A DNA stretch of 33,557 nt from an uncultured Lachnobacterium sp. (GTDB lineage Bacteria; Bacillota; Clostridia; Lachnospirales; Lachnospiraceae): contig CALAST010000026.1 in the NCBI GenBank assembly GCA_937889225.1, positions 1 to 33,557 of the forward strand, written 5' to 3'. This document shows positions 24,663-32,010 of this stretch, piece after piece. The translations under genes were made by a program, and so were the position numbers. The stretch's first letter is position 1; every line of letters begins with the position of its first letter. The notes under the pieces were generated by a model. The model ran no database searches and was not told where the DNA came from. It saw only the letters and a list, made by a program, of their open reading frames with translations.

Positions 24663-24850
24663 AATTATCAACAAATAGAAAAAATATCATATCAGCAAAT
24701 GAAAAAGAAAGAAACATATAAATATTTTAAGTGTCGCTTTATTAGATAGTTGAAGTATATCAAAATGCAGTTTTTTTTCTTTAATACAGCAACTATTATA
24801 AAAAGAATGCTGCATAACAATATAAAAAATTAAGAAAAGAGGAAAACAAG

Positions 24851-25225
24851 ATGAAAAAAATTATCAGCACAGACAAAGCTCCGGCAGCAATCGGACCATA
24901 TTCACAGGCAATTGAAGTAAATGGAATGGTGTATACTTCGGGAGTGATTCCGGTAAATCCGGCAACAGGTGAAATTCCACAAGGAACAGAAGCACAGGCA
25001 AATCAGGCACTTACCAACTTGAAAAATTTATTGGAAGCAGCAGGAACAAGTCTTGATAATGTAATCAAAACAACAGTATTTATTAAAGAAATGGACGAAT
25101 TTGCAAATATTAATGAAGTATATAAAACCTATTTCACAGCAGATTTTCCGGCAAGAAGCTGCGTGGAAGTGGCACGTCTTCCAAAAGATGTGTTATTGGA
25201 AATCGAAGCAATTGCCATAAAATAG
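24851..25225 (+). CDS. ridA: RidA family reactive enamine/imine deaminase
   Basis: A 124-residue trimeric cytosolic enzyme that hydrolyses reactive 2-aminoacrylate-type enamines/imines produced by PLP enzymes. GPYSQAI (15-21), the substrate-binding R102 in PARSCVEV, and E119 in EIEAIAI match active RidA members. Length is normal. ATG 24851 follows GAGG with about 8-nt spacing. It stands alone in AT-rich DNA; 227 nt upstream and 197 nt downstream are without genes. Confidence 0.96.
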   Translation: MKKIISTDKAPAAIGPYSQAIEVNGMVYTSGVIPVNPATGEIPQGTEAQANQALTNLKNLLEAAGTSLDNVIKTTVFIKEMDEFANINEVYKTYFTADFPARSCVEVARLPKDVLLEIEAIAIK

Positions 25226-25330
25226 AAAATTAATTAAGAAAAATAGTATATTTATATGCAATTGTGCACGAAAAAATACAATTTATTAAAAAGTATTTAA
25301 ATAAATGCAAAAAAATCTTAACAATTAATC

Positions 25331-25359
25331 TTGACAGCTATAGAACCCTTTGTTATACT
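25331..25359 (+). promoter_or_regulatory. Promoter of the NlpC/P60 gene
   Basis: A perfect TTGACA (25331-25336), 17-nt spacer and TATACT (25354-25359). The predicted start is near 25366. Confidence 0.85.
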
Positions 25360-25364
25360 GCTAT

Positions 25365-25390
25365 TGTAACATTTGTAACAAAAACGTAAC
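25365..25390 (+). promoter_or_regulatory. WalR-like operator repeats
   Basis: TGTAAC at 25365-25370 and again at 25374-25379, then CGTAAC at 25385-25390. The second and third are separated by exactly 5 nt, matching the WalR (YycF) box TGTWAH-N5-TGTWAH with one mismatch. The site lies at about +9 to +25, downstream of the -10, a position that would favour repression. WalRK controls wall hydrolase genes in Firmicutes, which fits the gene behind it. Whether this genome has WalRK is not visible here. Confidence 0.45.
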
Positions 25391-25422
25391 AAATTGTTTT
25401 GAAAATTCGGAGGATGAAAAAC

Positions 25423-26592
25423 ATGAGACATACAAAACTTACAGCATGTATCTTAGCAGGTTCTATGGTAGTGACTATGGCACCGGTAACAGCATTCGCA
25501 GATACCAATACTGAAGTTGCAAATTATATAACAGGAGGAATTGGAAGCTTTTCTGTTGGTGCACATTCTGCAATTAATGATTCTGTTGTTTGGGAAGAAG
25601 TAAAAGTTTCAGAAAATGAAGCGCCTGTAGTAGCAGAACCGGTTGTGGTTTCTGAATATGCAAACATTGCAATCGCTCAGGTAAATGAATACTTAAATGT
25701 CAGAGCAGAAGCAAATGAAGGTGCAGAAGTAATCGGAAAGATTTATCCAAATGGTGCTGCAACCGTTCTTGAAGTTGTAGGTGATTGGACAAAAATCACT
25801 TCAGGAAGTGTAACAGGATATGTTGCTTCTCAGTACATTATCGTAGGTAATGAAGAAGTTTGTAAAGCTGCTTCTAAAAGAGAAGGAACTGTTACAACAG
25901 AAACATTAAAACTTCGTAAAGAACCAAATACAGATTGTGGTGTTCATACTTTATTATCAATTAATGAAAAAGTAACTGTTTTAGAAGATGCTGCTGAAGG
26001 ATGGTACAAAGTTCAGACTGGTAACTATACAGGATATGTTTCAGCAGATTATATGTCTGTAGAAACAAAATATACTTATGCAGAATCCAAAGCAGAAGAA
26101 GAAGCTCGTCTTGCAGCAGAAAGAGCAGCACGCGAAGAAGCAGAAAGACAAGCTCGCCAGCAACGTGAAGAAGAAGAAAGAAAATCTTCTTCTAAGAAAA
26201 ACAACAGCAGTAAGAAAGAAAACACTTCTTCTTATCAAGCTCCAACAGGCAGCAATGGTTCAGCTGTAGCAACATTTGCATGCCAGTTCGTTGGTAACCC
26301 ATATGTATGGGGTGGCGAAAGCTTAACAAATGGTGCTGACTGTTCAGGATTTATCAAAGCTGTATATGCAAAATTTGGTGTGAGCCTTCCACATAGCTCT
26401 TATTCATTAAGAAGCGTTGGCTACAAAGTTAGTGAATCAGAAATGCAGGCTGGTGATATCGTATGCTATAGTGGACATGTTGCTATTTATATCGGAAACG
26501 GAAAAATTGTACATGCTTCCAATAAAAAAGATGGCATCAAGATTTCTAAATACAACTATCAGAAAGTTCTTACAGTAAGACGTATTTTTTAA
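25423..26592 (+). CDS. Secreted SH3-NlpC/P60 cell-wall endopeptidase
   Basis: A 389-residue secreted hydrolase. A signal peptide with core LTACILAGSMVVTMAPVTA likely cleaves after AFA (residue 26). Two bacterial SH3 domains (about 80-140 and 153-212) bind the wall. A charged Ala/Glu/Arg coiled-coil and Lys/Ser linker spans 220-270, and the C-terminal NlpC/P60 domain (280-389) has catalytic C307 (DCSGF), H352 (GHVAIYIG) and H364. It should cut D-Glu to diamino acid bonds in stem peptides. ATG 25423 is 9 nt after CGGAGG; the in-frame TTG 25399 and ATG 25414 are poorly placed. A strong promoter and a terminator make it monocistronic. Confidence 0.95.
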   Translation: MRHTKLTACILAGSMVVTMAPVTAFADTNTEVANYITGGIGSFSVGAHSAINDSVVWEEVKVSENEAPVVAEPVVVSEYANIAIAQVNEYLNVRAEANEGAEVIGKIYPNGAATVLEVVGDWTKITSGSVTGYVASQYIIVGNEEVCKAASKREGTVTTETLKLRKEPNTDCGVHTLLSINEKVTVLEDAAEGWYKVQTGNYTGYVSADYMSVETKYTYAESKAEEEARLAAERAAREEAERQARQQREEEERKSSSKKNNSSKKENTSSYQAPTGSNGSAVATFACQFVGNPYVWGGESLTNGADCSGFIKAVYAKFGVSLPHSSYSLRSVGYKVSESEMQAGDIVCYSGHVAIYIGNGKIVHASNKKDGIKISKYNYQKVLTVRRIF

Positions 26593-26604
26593 TTAAGATT
26601 TAGT

Positions 26605-26632
26605 AAAGGAATCGCTTCGGCGGTTCCTTTTT
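26605..26632 (+). terminator. Intrinsic terminator of the NlpC/P60 gene
   Basis: AAAGGAATCGC (26605-26615) pairs with GCGGTTCCTTT (26620-26630) around a TTCG tetraloop, with one G-U pair, followed by TT. It starts 12 nt after the stop. Confidence 0.9.
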
Positions 26633-26671
26633 AAGTTTTATGTATATTTTTAAGAAAAAACAATTTATACA

Positions 26672-26804
26672 ATATGCACAAAAATAAATGGTAAAAATAA
26701 AGTTATCCACATTTTTAAAAGAAATGTGGATAACTTATTAACGTTTTACAGCTTGAAAAACAGGAAAAAATAAGTTATGCACAAAGTTATCCACATTATC
26801 CACA
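26672..26804. other. Cluster of DnaA boxes
   Basis: Perfect TTATCCACA boxes lie at 26703-26711 (+), 26725-26733 (minus), 26787-26795 (+) and 26796-26804 (+). TTATGCACA at 26775-26783 (+) also fits the TTATNCACA consensus, and ATATGCACA at 26672-26680 is one base off. The first two form a 15-bp perfect inverted repeat (26700-26714 with 26722-26736); the last two are head to tail with no gap. A strongly A/T-rich tract follows. No dnaA, dnaN or other origin gene is near, and genes on both sides run in the same direction. Confidence 0.8.
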
Positions 26805-26969
26805 AAAAATAAACAATCTAAAACAAACATTTGTTTTGTGAAAAAATAATAAAATTTTCAAAAATAAGAAAAAAAACAAAAAATGAGTTGACAAGTTAAT
26901 GCAATTTCGGATATCTTAAAATGCCTTTGCAATTACTTTGCAAGGCAAAAAATTATGAGAACTAGGAAG

Positions 26970-26998
26970 TTGCCAAAATATGGGCTGTCTGTTATAAT
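26970..26998 (+). promoter_or_regulatory. Promoter of the GT26-like/yitT gene pair
   Basis: TTGCCA (26970-26975), 17-nt spacer and TATAAT (26993-26998) with a TGT extension. The predicted start is near 27005, within the first bases of repeat copy F, so the element forms the 5' end of the transcript. Confidence 0.65.
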
Positions 26999-27000
26999 TT

Positions 27001-27068
27001 AACCCAAATCGCAAAAGCGGTTTTGATTATGAGCAGGTAGCAAAGCGGATTGCAAATATCTGCTTGAT
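27001..27068 (+). repeat. Dispersed intergenic hairpin element, copy F (long form)
   Basis: AAATCGC pairs with GCGGTTT around AAAA (first hairpin, one G-U pair). The core TTATGAGCAGGTAGCAA follows, and then AGCGGAT with ATCTGCT (one G-U pair) forms the second hairpin. It lies in the leader of the GT26-like gene. Confidence 0.85.
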
Positions 27069-27100
27069 TTACATATAAAATAAGACAATTTAGGAAAATT

Positions 27101-27793
27101 ATGATAAAAGAGATAACTGTAGCAGGAATTAAACTGGATAATTATTCGGTACGTGAATCTATGATGATGTTGGAAAAAGCATTAAGTACACGAATGTTTA
27201 CTGTAGTGGAAGAAGTGAATATGAATATGCTGCTTTTAGCGAAAGAAAATCCGGTTGTAAAAGAAGCGATTGAAGCAGTAGATATGGCGGTAATTGCCGA
27301 TGTGGATATTTTAAAAGCGGTAGAGGAACCATCTTTGCAAAGAAAGTTGGAAACAGAAGAAAAAGCGTTTTTCTTTCAACTTATGAAACGCTTAGACCGT
27401 AATAAAAAGAGCATATTTTTGTTGGGAGAAACGGAAAAAGAGATTACAATTGCACAGGACTATATAAAAGATGAGTTTCCGCATATACTAATTGTGGGGA
27501 AACAGGCATTAGAAAGCAGCAAAGTGGCAAATGAAGGTGTTGTAAATAACATAAACATGATTACACCCGATGCAATTATTAGCGTACTGCCAACACCCCT
27601 TCAGGAAGAATTCCTTGTAGAACATAAAGGGATGATTTCCACAAATCTTTGGTATGGAATCGGACAAGGCAGGTTTAGTGAACAAAAGCATAGCTTAAAG
27701 ACTGCAATGCTAAAATGGTTTCGCTCCAAAAAATTAATGGAATATATAAGGAAAGATGTAGGACAGGAAGAAACAGGGAATGAAGATTTCTAA
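27101..27793 (+). CDS. Divergent WecG/TagA (GT26)-like glycosyltransferase
   Basis: A 230-residue protein with the overall pattern of the WecB/TagA/CpsF family, which transfers N-acetylmannosamine or related sugars to lipid-linked precursors. The N-terminal SVRESMMMLEKALSTRMFTV and the central FLLGETEKEITIAQDYIKD segments fit. AVDMAVIADVDIL occupies the place of the usual A-D-G active-site region, and TPDAIISVLPTPLQEEFLV replaces the usual G-x-P-K-Q-E motif. The fold is plausible but catalysis is uncertain. ATG 27101 follows AGGA with 5-nt spacing. It overlaps the downstream YitT gene by 14 nt. Function in this cell is not clear. Confidence 0.65.
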   Translation: MIKEITVAGIKLDNYSVRESMMMLEKALSTRMFTVVEEVNMNMLLLAKENPVVKEAIEAVDMAVIADVDILKAVEEPSLQRKLETEEKAFFFQLMKRLDRNKKSIFLLGETEKEITIAQDYIKDEFPHILIVGKQALESSKVANEGVVNNINMITPDAIISVLPTPLQEEFLVEHKGMISTNLWYGIGQGRFSEQKHSLKTAMLKWFRSKKLMEYIRKDVGQEETGNEDF

Positions 27794-28652
27794 GAAATAC
27801 AAAAAAATATACGATTATATATTGGTACTCGCAGGAACAGGAAGTTTGGCATTTGCCATTCAATGCTTATATGACCCCGTAGAATTGGTAACAGGTGGTT
27901 TTACGGGCTTGTCTATCATCATTAAAAATATCACTTCCGGATGGATAGAGGGTGGTATTCCGTTGTGGCTTTCTAACTTAGTATTAAATATTCCAGTATT
28001 TATAATCGGATATTTTTTGAAGGGCAAAGCTTTTATAAGTAAGACGCTGTTTGGCACCGTAATGTTGTCTGCATGGCTATATATTATACCATCAATAGGG
28101 GTAGCCGAAGGCGATTATATGATTGCAGCTATTTTCGGTGGTGTATTGGCAGGTTTAGGGATTGGTCTTGTTTTAAAAGCAGGTGCAACTACAGGCGGAA
28201 CGGATATGGTCGCATCGCTTTTGCAGTTGAAGCTGCGTCATTATTCGATAGTGCAGATTATGCAAGTATTGGATAACTTGATTGTGTTAACCGGTCTTTT
28301 CATTTTTGGTATGCGTCCGGCATTGTATTCCGTAATAGCCATTGTCGTAGCCACATATGTATCCGATATGGTGTTAGAAGGTTCCAATTATGCCAAGGGT
28401 GTATTTATTATCACAAATCATCATGACGAAGTAGCAGAATGCATTATAAAAAAATTGGACCGTGGTGTAACGGGGTTGTATGCGAAAGGCATGTATACAG
28501 GAAATGACAAATGTATGCTGTATTGTGTAGTTTCTATGAAAGAGATTGTAAAATTAAAAGATTTCGTAGTGGAAATAGACCCAAATGCATTTGTCATTGT
28601 TTCGGATGTGCGTGAAGTACTTGGGGAAGGATTTCAGGAGTATAGCCAATAA
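27780..28652 (+). CDS. YitT family membrane protein with DUF2179 domain
   Basis: A 290-residue membrane protein with five or six helices between about residues 12 and 200, including the conserved GATTGGTD motif (135-142), and a C-terminal soluble DUF2179 domain (about 205-285, RGVTGLYAKGMYTGNDK). Family members are transporter-like proteins of uncertain substrate. The start ATG 27780 lies inside the end of the GT26-like gene (14-nt overlap), with AGGAAG 8 nt upstream, so the two are translationally coupled. A terminator hairpin follows about 150 nt downstream. Confidence 0.93.
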   Translation: MKISKKYKKIYDYILVLAGTGSLAFAIQCLYDPVELVTGGFTGLSIIIKNITSGWIEGGIPLWLSNLVLNIPVFIIGYFLKGKAFISKTLFGTVMLSAWLYIIPSIGVAEGDYMIAAIFGGVLAGLGIGLVLKAGATTGGTDMVASLLQLKLRHYSIVQIMQVLDNLIVLTGLFIFGMRPALYSVIAIVVATYVSDMVLEGSNYAKGVFIITNHHDEVAECIIKKLDRGVTGLYAKGMYTGNDKCMLYCVVSMKEIVKLKDFVVEIDPNAFVIVSDVREVLGEGFQEYSQ

Positions 28653-28802
28653 TAAAAAATGGCGAAAGCATATAAGTGTAATAAATAGTTATCAGGCAAG
28701 AGAAATTTATAAAGTATGAGCATATGTTGTTGAAAAAGGTTTATAGTTATGTAAAATTATAGAAAATTTAAAATTTAGTTAAAAATTACTATATTTTAAG
28801 GT

Positions 28803-28854
28803 AAAAAAAAGAGGAAATGCATAAAAAATGTGGATTTTCCTCTTTCTTTTTTTG
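28803..28854 (+). terminator. Intrinsic terminator downstream of the YitT gene
   Basis: AAAGAGGAAA (28808-28817) pairs perfectly with TTTCCTCTTT (28836-28845), preceded by an A-run and followed by CTTTTTTT. Confidence 0.85.
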
Positions 28855-28924
28855 TGTTTATGCATTAAAATAAGAGTTGGTATTTATGCAAAACGCAAAT
28901 ATGGGGGATAAGGAGAGGTAGATT

Positions 28925-30013
28925 ATGATTTCTAATCAGATACTTCAAAATACAATCGATGGATTAAAAACGATAACAAGAACTGATTTGTGCGTAATTG
29001 ATGTTGAGGGGCAGATTTTAGCAGCTACATTTCAGGATGCAGAGAAATTCATTGAGCCGGCTGTAAGTTTTGTAGCTTCACCGGCAGACAGTCAGGTAGT
29101 AAATGGGTGTCAGTTTTTTAAAGTGTTCGACGAGCATCAACTGGAATACATTTTGCTGGCATATGGGGACAGCGAAGATGTATATATGATTGGAAAAATA
29201 GCCAACTTTCAAATTCAAAATCTGTTAGTGGCATACAAAGAACGTTTTGATAAGGATAATTTTATCAAAAATCTTTTATTGGATAATTTGCTCTTAGTAG
29301 ATATCTATAATCGTGCGAAAAAATTGCATATTGAAACCGAAGTAAAAAGAGTAGTCTTTATTGTGGAGACGAACCGCGAAAAAGATGGCGGAGAACTGGA
29401 AAAAATCCGTGGTCTTTTTGGGGGAAAGACAAAGGATTTTGTTACAGCAGTAGATGAGAAAAATATTATCGTGGTAAAAGAACTTTCTGATAATGAAACG
29501 TATTCCGATTTAAGCAAAACAGCAGATGTAATTATCAATCTGTTTCGCTCGGACCCACACACAAATGTACATGTTGCATATGGTACAATTATAAATGAAT
29601 TAAAAGAAGTATCCCGTTCCTATAAAGAAGCACGCATGGCACTTGATGTAGGAAAGATTTTCTTTGAAGACCAAAACGTGATAGCATACTCACAGCTTGG
29701 TATTGGACGTTTGATTTATCAGCTTCCAATTCCGCTTTGTAAAATGTTTATCCGAGAAATTTTTGATGGCAGGTCTCCGGATGATTTTGATGAGGAGATG
29801 TTAAGCACGATTCATAAATTCTTTGAAAACAGTCTGAATGTATCTGAGACATCCAGACAATTGTATATTCACCGAAATACTTTGGTGTATCGTCTTGACA
29901 AGCTGCAAAAGAGTACCGGTTTGGACCTTCGGGTATTTGAGGATGCCATTACATTTAAAATTGCACTCATGGTAGTTAAGTACATGAAATATATGGAATC
30001 ACTTGACTATTAA
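28925..30013 (+). CDS. PucR/CdaR-type transcriptional regulator
   Basis: A 362-residue regulator. The N-terminal part (1-125) resembles a small-molecule sensing domain as in CdaR. The middle (about 140-250) is the degenerate cyclase-like region, with SRSYKEARMALDVGK at about 235-249. The C-terminus has the PucR helix-turn-helix (FFENSLNVSETSRQLYIHRN, then TLVYRLDKLQ). Such proteins often control purine, sugar diacid or amino-acid catabolism, but no such operon is adjacent. ATG 28925 follows AGGAGAGG. It precedes ftsE-ftsX, separated by a MITE-like insertion. Target and ligand are unknown. Confidence 0.88.
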   Translation: MISNQILQNTIDGLKTITRTDLCVIDVEGQILAATFQDAEKFIEPAVSFVASPADSQVVNGCQFFKVFDEHQLEYILLAYGDSEDVYMIGKIANFQIQNLLVAYKERFDKDNFIKNLLLDNLLLVDIYNRAKKLHIETEVKRVVFIVETNREKDGGELEKIRGLFGGKTKDFVTAVDEKNIIVVKELSDNETYSDLSKTADVIINLFRSDPHTNVHVAYGTIINELKEVSRSYKEARMALDVGKIFFEDQNVIAYSQLGIGRLIYQLPIPLCKMFIREIFDGRSPDDFDEEMLSTIHKFFENSLNVSETSRQLYIHRNTLVYRLDKLQKSTGLDLRVFEDAITFKIALMVVKYMKYMESLDY

Positions 30014-30042
30014 AATAATTCATCGTAAAATGACGAATTATG

Positions 30043-30176
30043 GTTACTGTACACACAGTACTTAGCATTTACTGCTAAGTACGTATGAAAATGTGAATTA
30101 TACAGGTAAAAATCCATTTGCGAAGCAAATTTTGTATGGATTTTTACTCGTTACTGGAAACGGAGTGTACAGTAAC
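30043..30176. mobile_element. 134-bp MITE-like element with target duplication
   Basis: Perfect 12-bp terminal inverted repeats, GTTACTGTACAC (30043-30054) and GTGTACAGTAAC (30165-30176), are flanked by the 8-bp direct repeat GAATTATG (30035-30042 and 30177-30184). Inside are two more perfect stems: GTACTTAGCA/TGCTAAGTAC (30058-30082) and GTAAAAATCCAT/ATGGATTTTTAC (30106-30147), the latter with a nested TTTGC/GCAAA. No open reading frame is present. This is the signature of a non-autonomous transposon that inserted between the PucR-type gene and ftsE. Confidence 0.85.
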
Positions 30177-30251
30177 GAATTATGTGCAGGAACAGTATAT
30201 TTATTCATTATTGGAACAGTTCTGTGCAAATTGTAAGGTAAGGAGATTGAA

Positions 30252-30938
30252 ATGATTAAACTGGAACATGTCAGCAAGTCTTATTCTGCAGGCATTCCTG
30301 CATTAAATGATGTGAATCTCGAAATTGAAGACGGTGAATTTGTATTTGTCGTTGGAGATAGTGGTTCAGGAAAGTCAACCCTGATTAAATTGCTCTTAAA
30401 AGAACTGGAGCCAACAGAAGGAACAATTACGATTAATAGTAAAGTCCTTAAAAAAATCAAAAGAAGACAAATTCCGAAATTTCGCCGTAATATTGGCGTT
30501 GTATTTCAGGATTTTAGATTACTAAAAGATAGAAATGTATATGAAAATATCGCATTTGCACAAAAAGTAATTGGTGAGCCAACAGCAAAAATTCGTAAAA
30601 GGGTTCAAATGATGCTGTCAATGGTAGGGCTTGCTCATAAATATCGTTCTTATCCAAAAGAACTTTCGGGTGGAGAACAGCAGCGTGTTGCCATAGCCAG
30701 AGCACTTGTAAATGAACCAAGTATTCTTCTGGCAGATGAACCAACCGGAAATTTGGACAGCAACAATGCATGGGAAATTATGAAACTTTTAGAAGAAATT
30801 AATAAGCGTGGAACGACAGTTATTGTTGTAACTCATAACCTTGAGATTGTAAAAGTTATGAAAAAACGTGTAATCACTATAAAGAAAGGTGTTGTCGTAA
30901 ATGACAGCAGACAGGGTGGTTATATCGATGCGTATTAA
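30252..30938 (+). CDS. ftsE: Cell-division ATPase FtsE
   Basis: A 228-residue ABC ATPase that works with FtsX at the membrane to activate peptidoglycan hydrolases during growth or division. Walker A GDSGSGKST is at 35-43, Q86 in the Q-loop, signature LSGGEQQ at 138-144, Walker B ILLADEPTGNLD at 158-169 and H195. ATG 30252 follows AAGGAGA. The stop overlaps the ftsX start by 11 nt. The MITE-like element ends 75 nt upstream and may have displaced or altered the promoter. Confidence 0.95.
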   Translation: MIKLEHVSKSYSAGIPALNDVNLEIEDGEFVFVVGDSGSGKSTLIKLLLKELEPTEGTITINSKVLKKIKRRQIPKFRRNIGVVFQDFRLLKDRNVYENIAFAQKVIGEPTAKIRKRVQMMLSMVGLAHKYRSYPKELSGGEQQRVAIARALVNEPSILLADEPTGNLDSNNAWEIMKLLEEINKRGTTVIVVTHNLEIVKVMKKRVITIKKGVVVNDSRQGGYIDAY

Positions 30939-31833
30939 TACATTTTTTTATTCCATTCAGCAGGGGCTGAAAAACATTATTCGTAACCGCATGTTTTCAC
31001 TTGCTTCTATGGCCACGATGGCAGCATGCATCTTTATGTTTGGTATTTTCTACATATTAGTTTCCAATGTAGGAGCTATGGTAAAAGATGCAGAAGAAAG
31101 TGTGGCAATTACGGTATTTTTCAATGAGGGAACATCCGATACCCGAATACAAGAAATTGGAGAAGAAATTAAAAAACGAACAGAAGTAAAGAAAATTAAC
31201 TTTGTTTCTGCGGAAGAAGCATGGGATAGTTTCAAAGACATATATTTTGAAGGTAATGAACAATACGCACAAGGATTTTCAGATAATCCGCTTGCAAATT
31301 CTGCAAACTATGAAGTATACGTAAAAGATATTTCGCAGCAAACAGGGCTTGCTACTTATTTAGAAAGCATTGATGGCGTAAGAGAAGTGAAACGTTCTCA
31401 GTCTGTCGCAGATACATTGACAGAGTTTAATAAAATTTTAAGTCTTGTATCAGGGGGAATTATATTAATTCTCTTATGTGTAGCAATTTTCTTAATTAAC
31501 AATACAGTAACGGTAGGTATTGCAGTTCGAAAAGAAGAAATTGCTATTATGAAATTGATTGGTGCAACGGATTTTCTGGTGCGTTTTCCATTTGTGGTAG
31601 AAGGTATTGTAATTGGGTTGGTAGGAGCAATCCTTCCATTGATTGTATTATATGTGATGTATGACAAGATTATGATATATGTTATAAACCAGTTCAGCTT
31701 TGTAGGTGAACTATTGAAGTTTGTAGCTCCAATTACTATTTTCCAAAGCCTTGTGCCAATTGCACTTACCCTTGGAGTAGGGATTGGCTTACTTGGAAGT
31801 TTATGGACGATTCGTAAGCATTTAAGAGTTTAG
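30928..31833 (+). CDS. ftsX: Cell-division membrane protein FtsX
   Basis: A 301-residue membrane protein of the type VII ABC family, partner of FtsE. It does not transport but transmits ATP-driven motion to an extracellular domain that controls wall hydrolases. Membrane helices lie near 25-47, 171-193, 222-244 and 274-294; the loop between the first two (48-170) is the extracellular domain. The cytosolic RKEEIAIMKLIGAT (201-214) is typical. ATG 30928 overlaps ftsE, with AGGGTGG 9 nt upstream; an in-frame ATG at 30901 is deeper in ftsE. A terminator overlaps its stop codon. Confidence 0.95.
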   Translation: MRINTFFYSIQQGLKNIIRNRMFSLASMATMAACIFMFGIFYILVSNVGAMVKDAEESVAITVFFNEGTSDTRIQEIGEEIKKRTEVKKINFVSAEEAWDSFKDIYFEGNEQYAQGFSDNPLANSANYEVYVKDISQQTGLATYLESIDGVREVKRSQSVADTLTEFNKILSLVSGGIILILLCVAIFLINNTVTVGIAVRKEEIAIMKLIGATDFLVRFPFVVEGIVIGLVGAILPLIVLYVMYDKIMIYVINQFSFVGELLKFVAPITIFQSLVPIALTLGVGIGLLGSLWTIRKHLRV

Positions 31834-31855
31834 GGGAACCTAAGCTCTTTTTTGG
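31824..31855 (+). terminator. Intrinsic terminator overlapping the ftsX stop
   Basis: AAGAGTTTAGG (31824-31834) pairs with CCTAAGCTCTT (31839-31849) around GGAA, with one G-U pair, followed by TTTTT. The stop codon TAG is inside the left arm. Confidence 0.9.
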
Positions 31856-31870
31856 TTTCAGGGAAATTTT

Positions 31871-31912
31871 TTATTATGAGCAAGTGGAAAGCAGATTAAA
31901 AAGTTTTCTGTT
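31871..31912 (+). repeat. Dispersed intergenic hairpin element, copy G (degraded)
   Basis: TTATTATGAGCAAGTGGAAA and GCAGATTAAAAAG keep the core, but the right arm is lost. It lies between the ftsX terminator and ctpA, in the sense direction. Confidence 0.6.
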
Positions 31913-32010
31913 GAAAAGGCATAAATACAATTTTTTTATATTTATGTGGAAAAATTTAAAAGAATAGAGTAGAATAGGTAAATGATAAAAAAACGTGAAA
32001 AGGTGAAATG

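Larger units (their letters stand above)
26593..27100 (+). other. Large gene-free region with DnaA boxes
   Basis: This 508-nt stretch has no protein gene. In order it contains a terminator (26605-26632), a DnaA-box cluster (26672-26804), a very A/T-rich tract (26805-26890), and a bulged hairpin TGCCTT(T)GCAA/TTGCAAGGCA (about 26931-26952). It ends with a promoter (26970-26998) and repeat copy F (27001-27068). A second candidate promoter, TTGACA (26888-26893) with TATCTT 18 nt on, is weaker. Confidence 0.6.

Noticed and set aside
26672..26804. Calling the DnaA-box cluster the chromosomal origin
   Set aside because: No dnaA, dnaN or recF nearby and gene direction does not change across the site.
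26930..26953. Hairpin TGCCTTTGCAA/TTGCAAGGCA as a terminator
   Set aside because: It is followed by A residues on the plus strand and has a bulge; no transcript to end is evident.
30014..30042. AT-rich inverted sequence after the PucR-type gene as a terminator
   Set aside because: Only short interrupted pairing (ATAATT/AATTAT with CGT/ACG) and no T-run.
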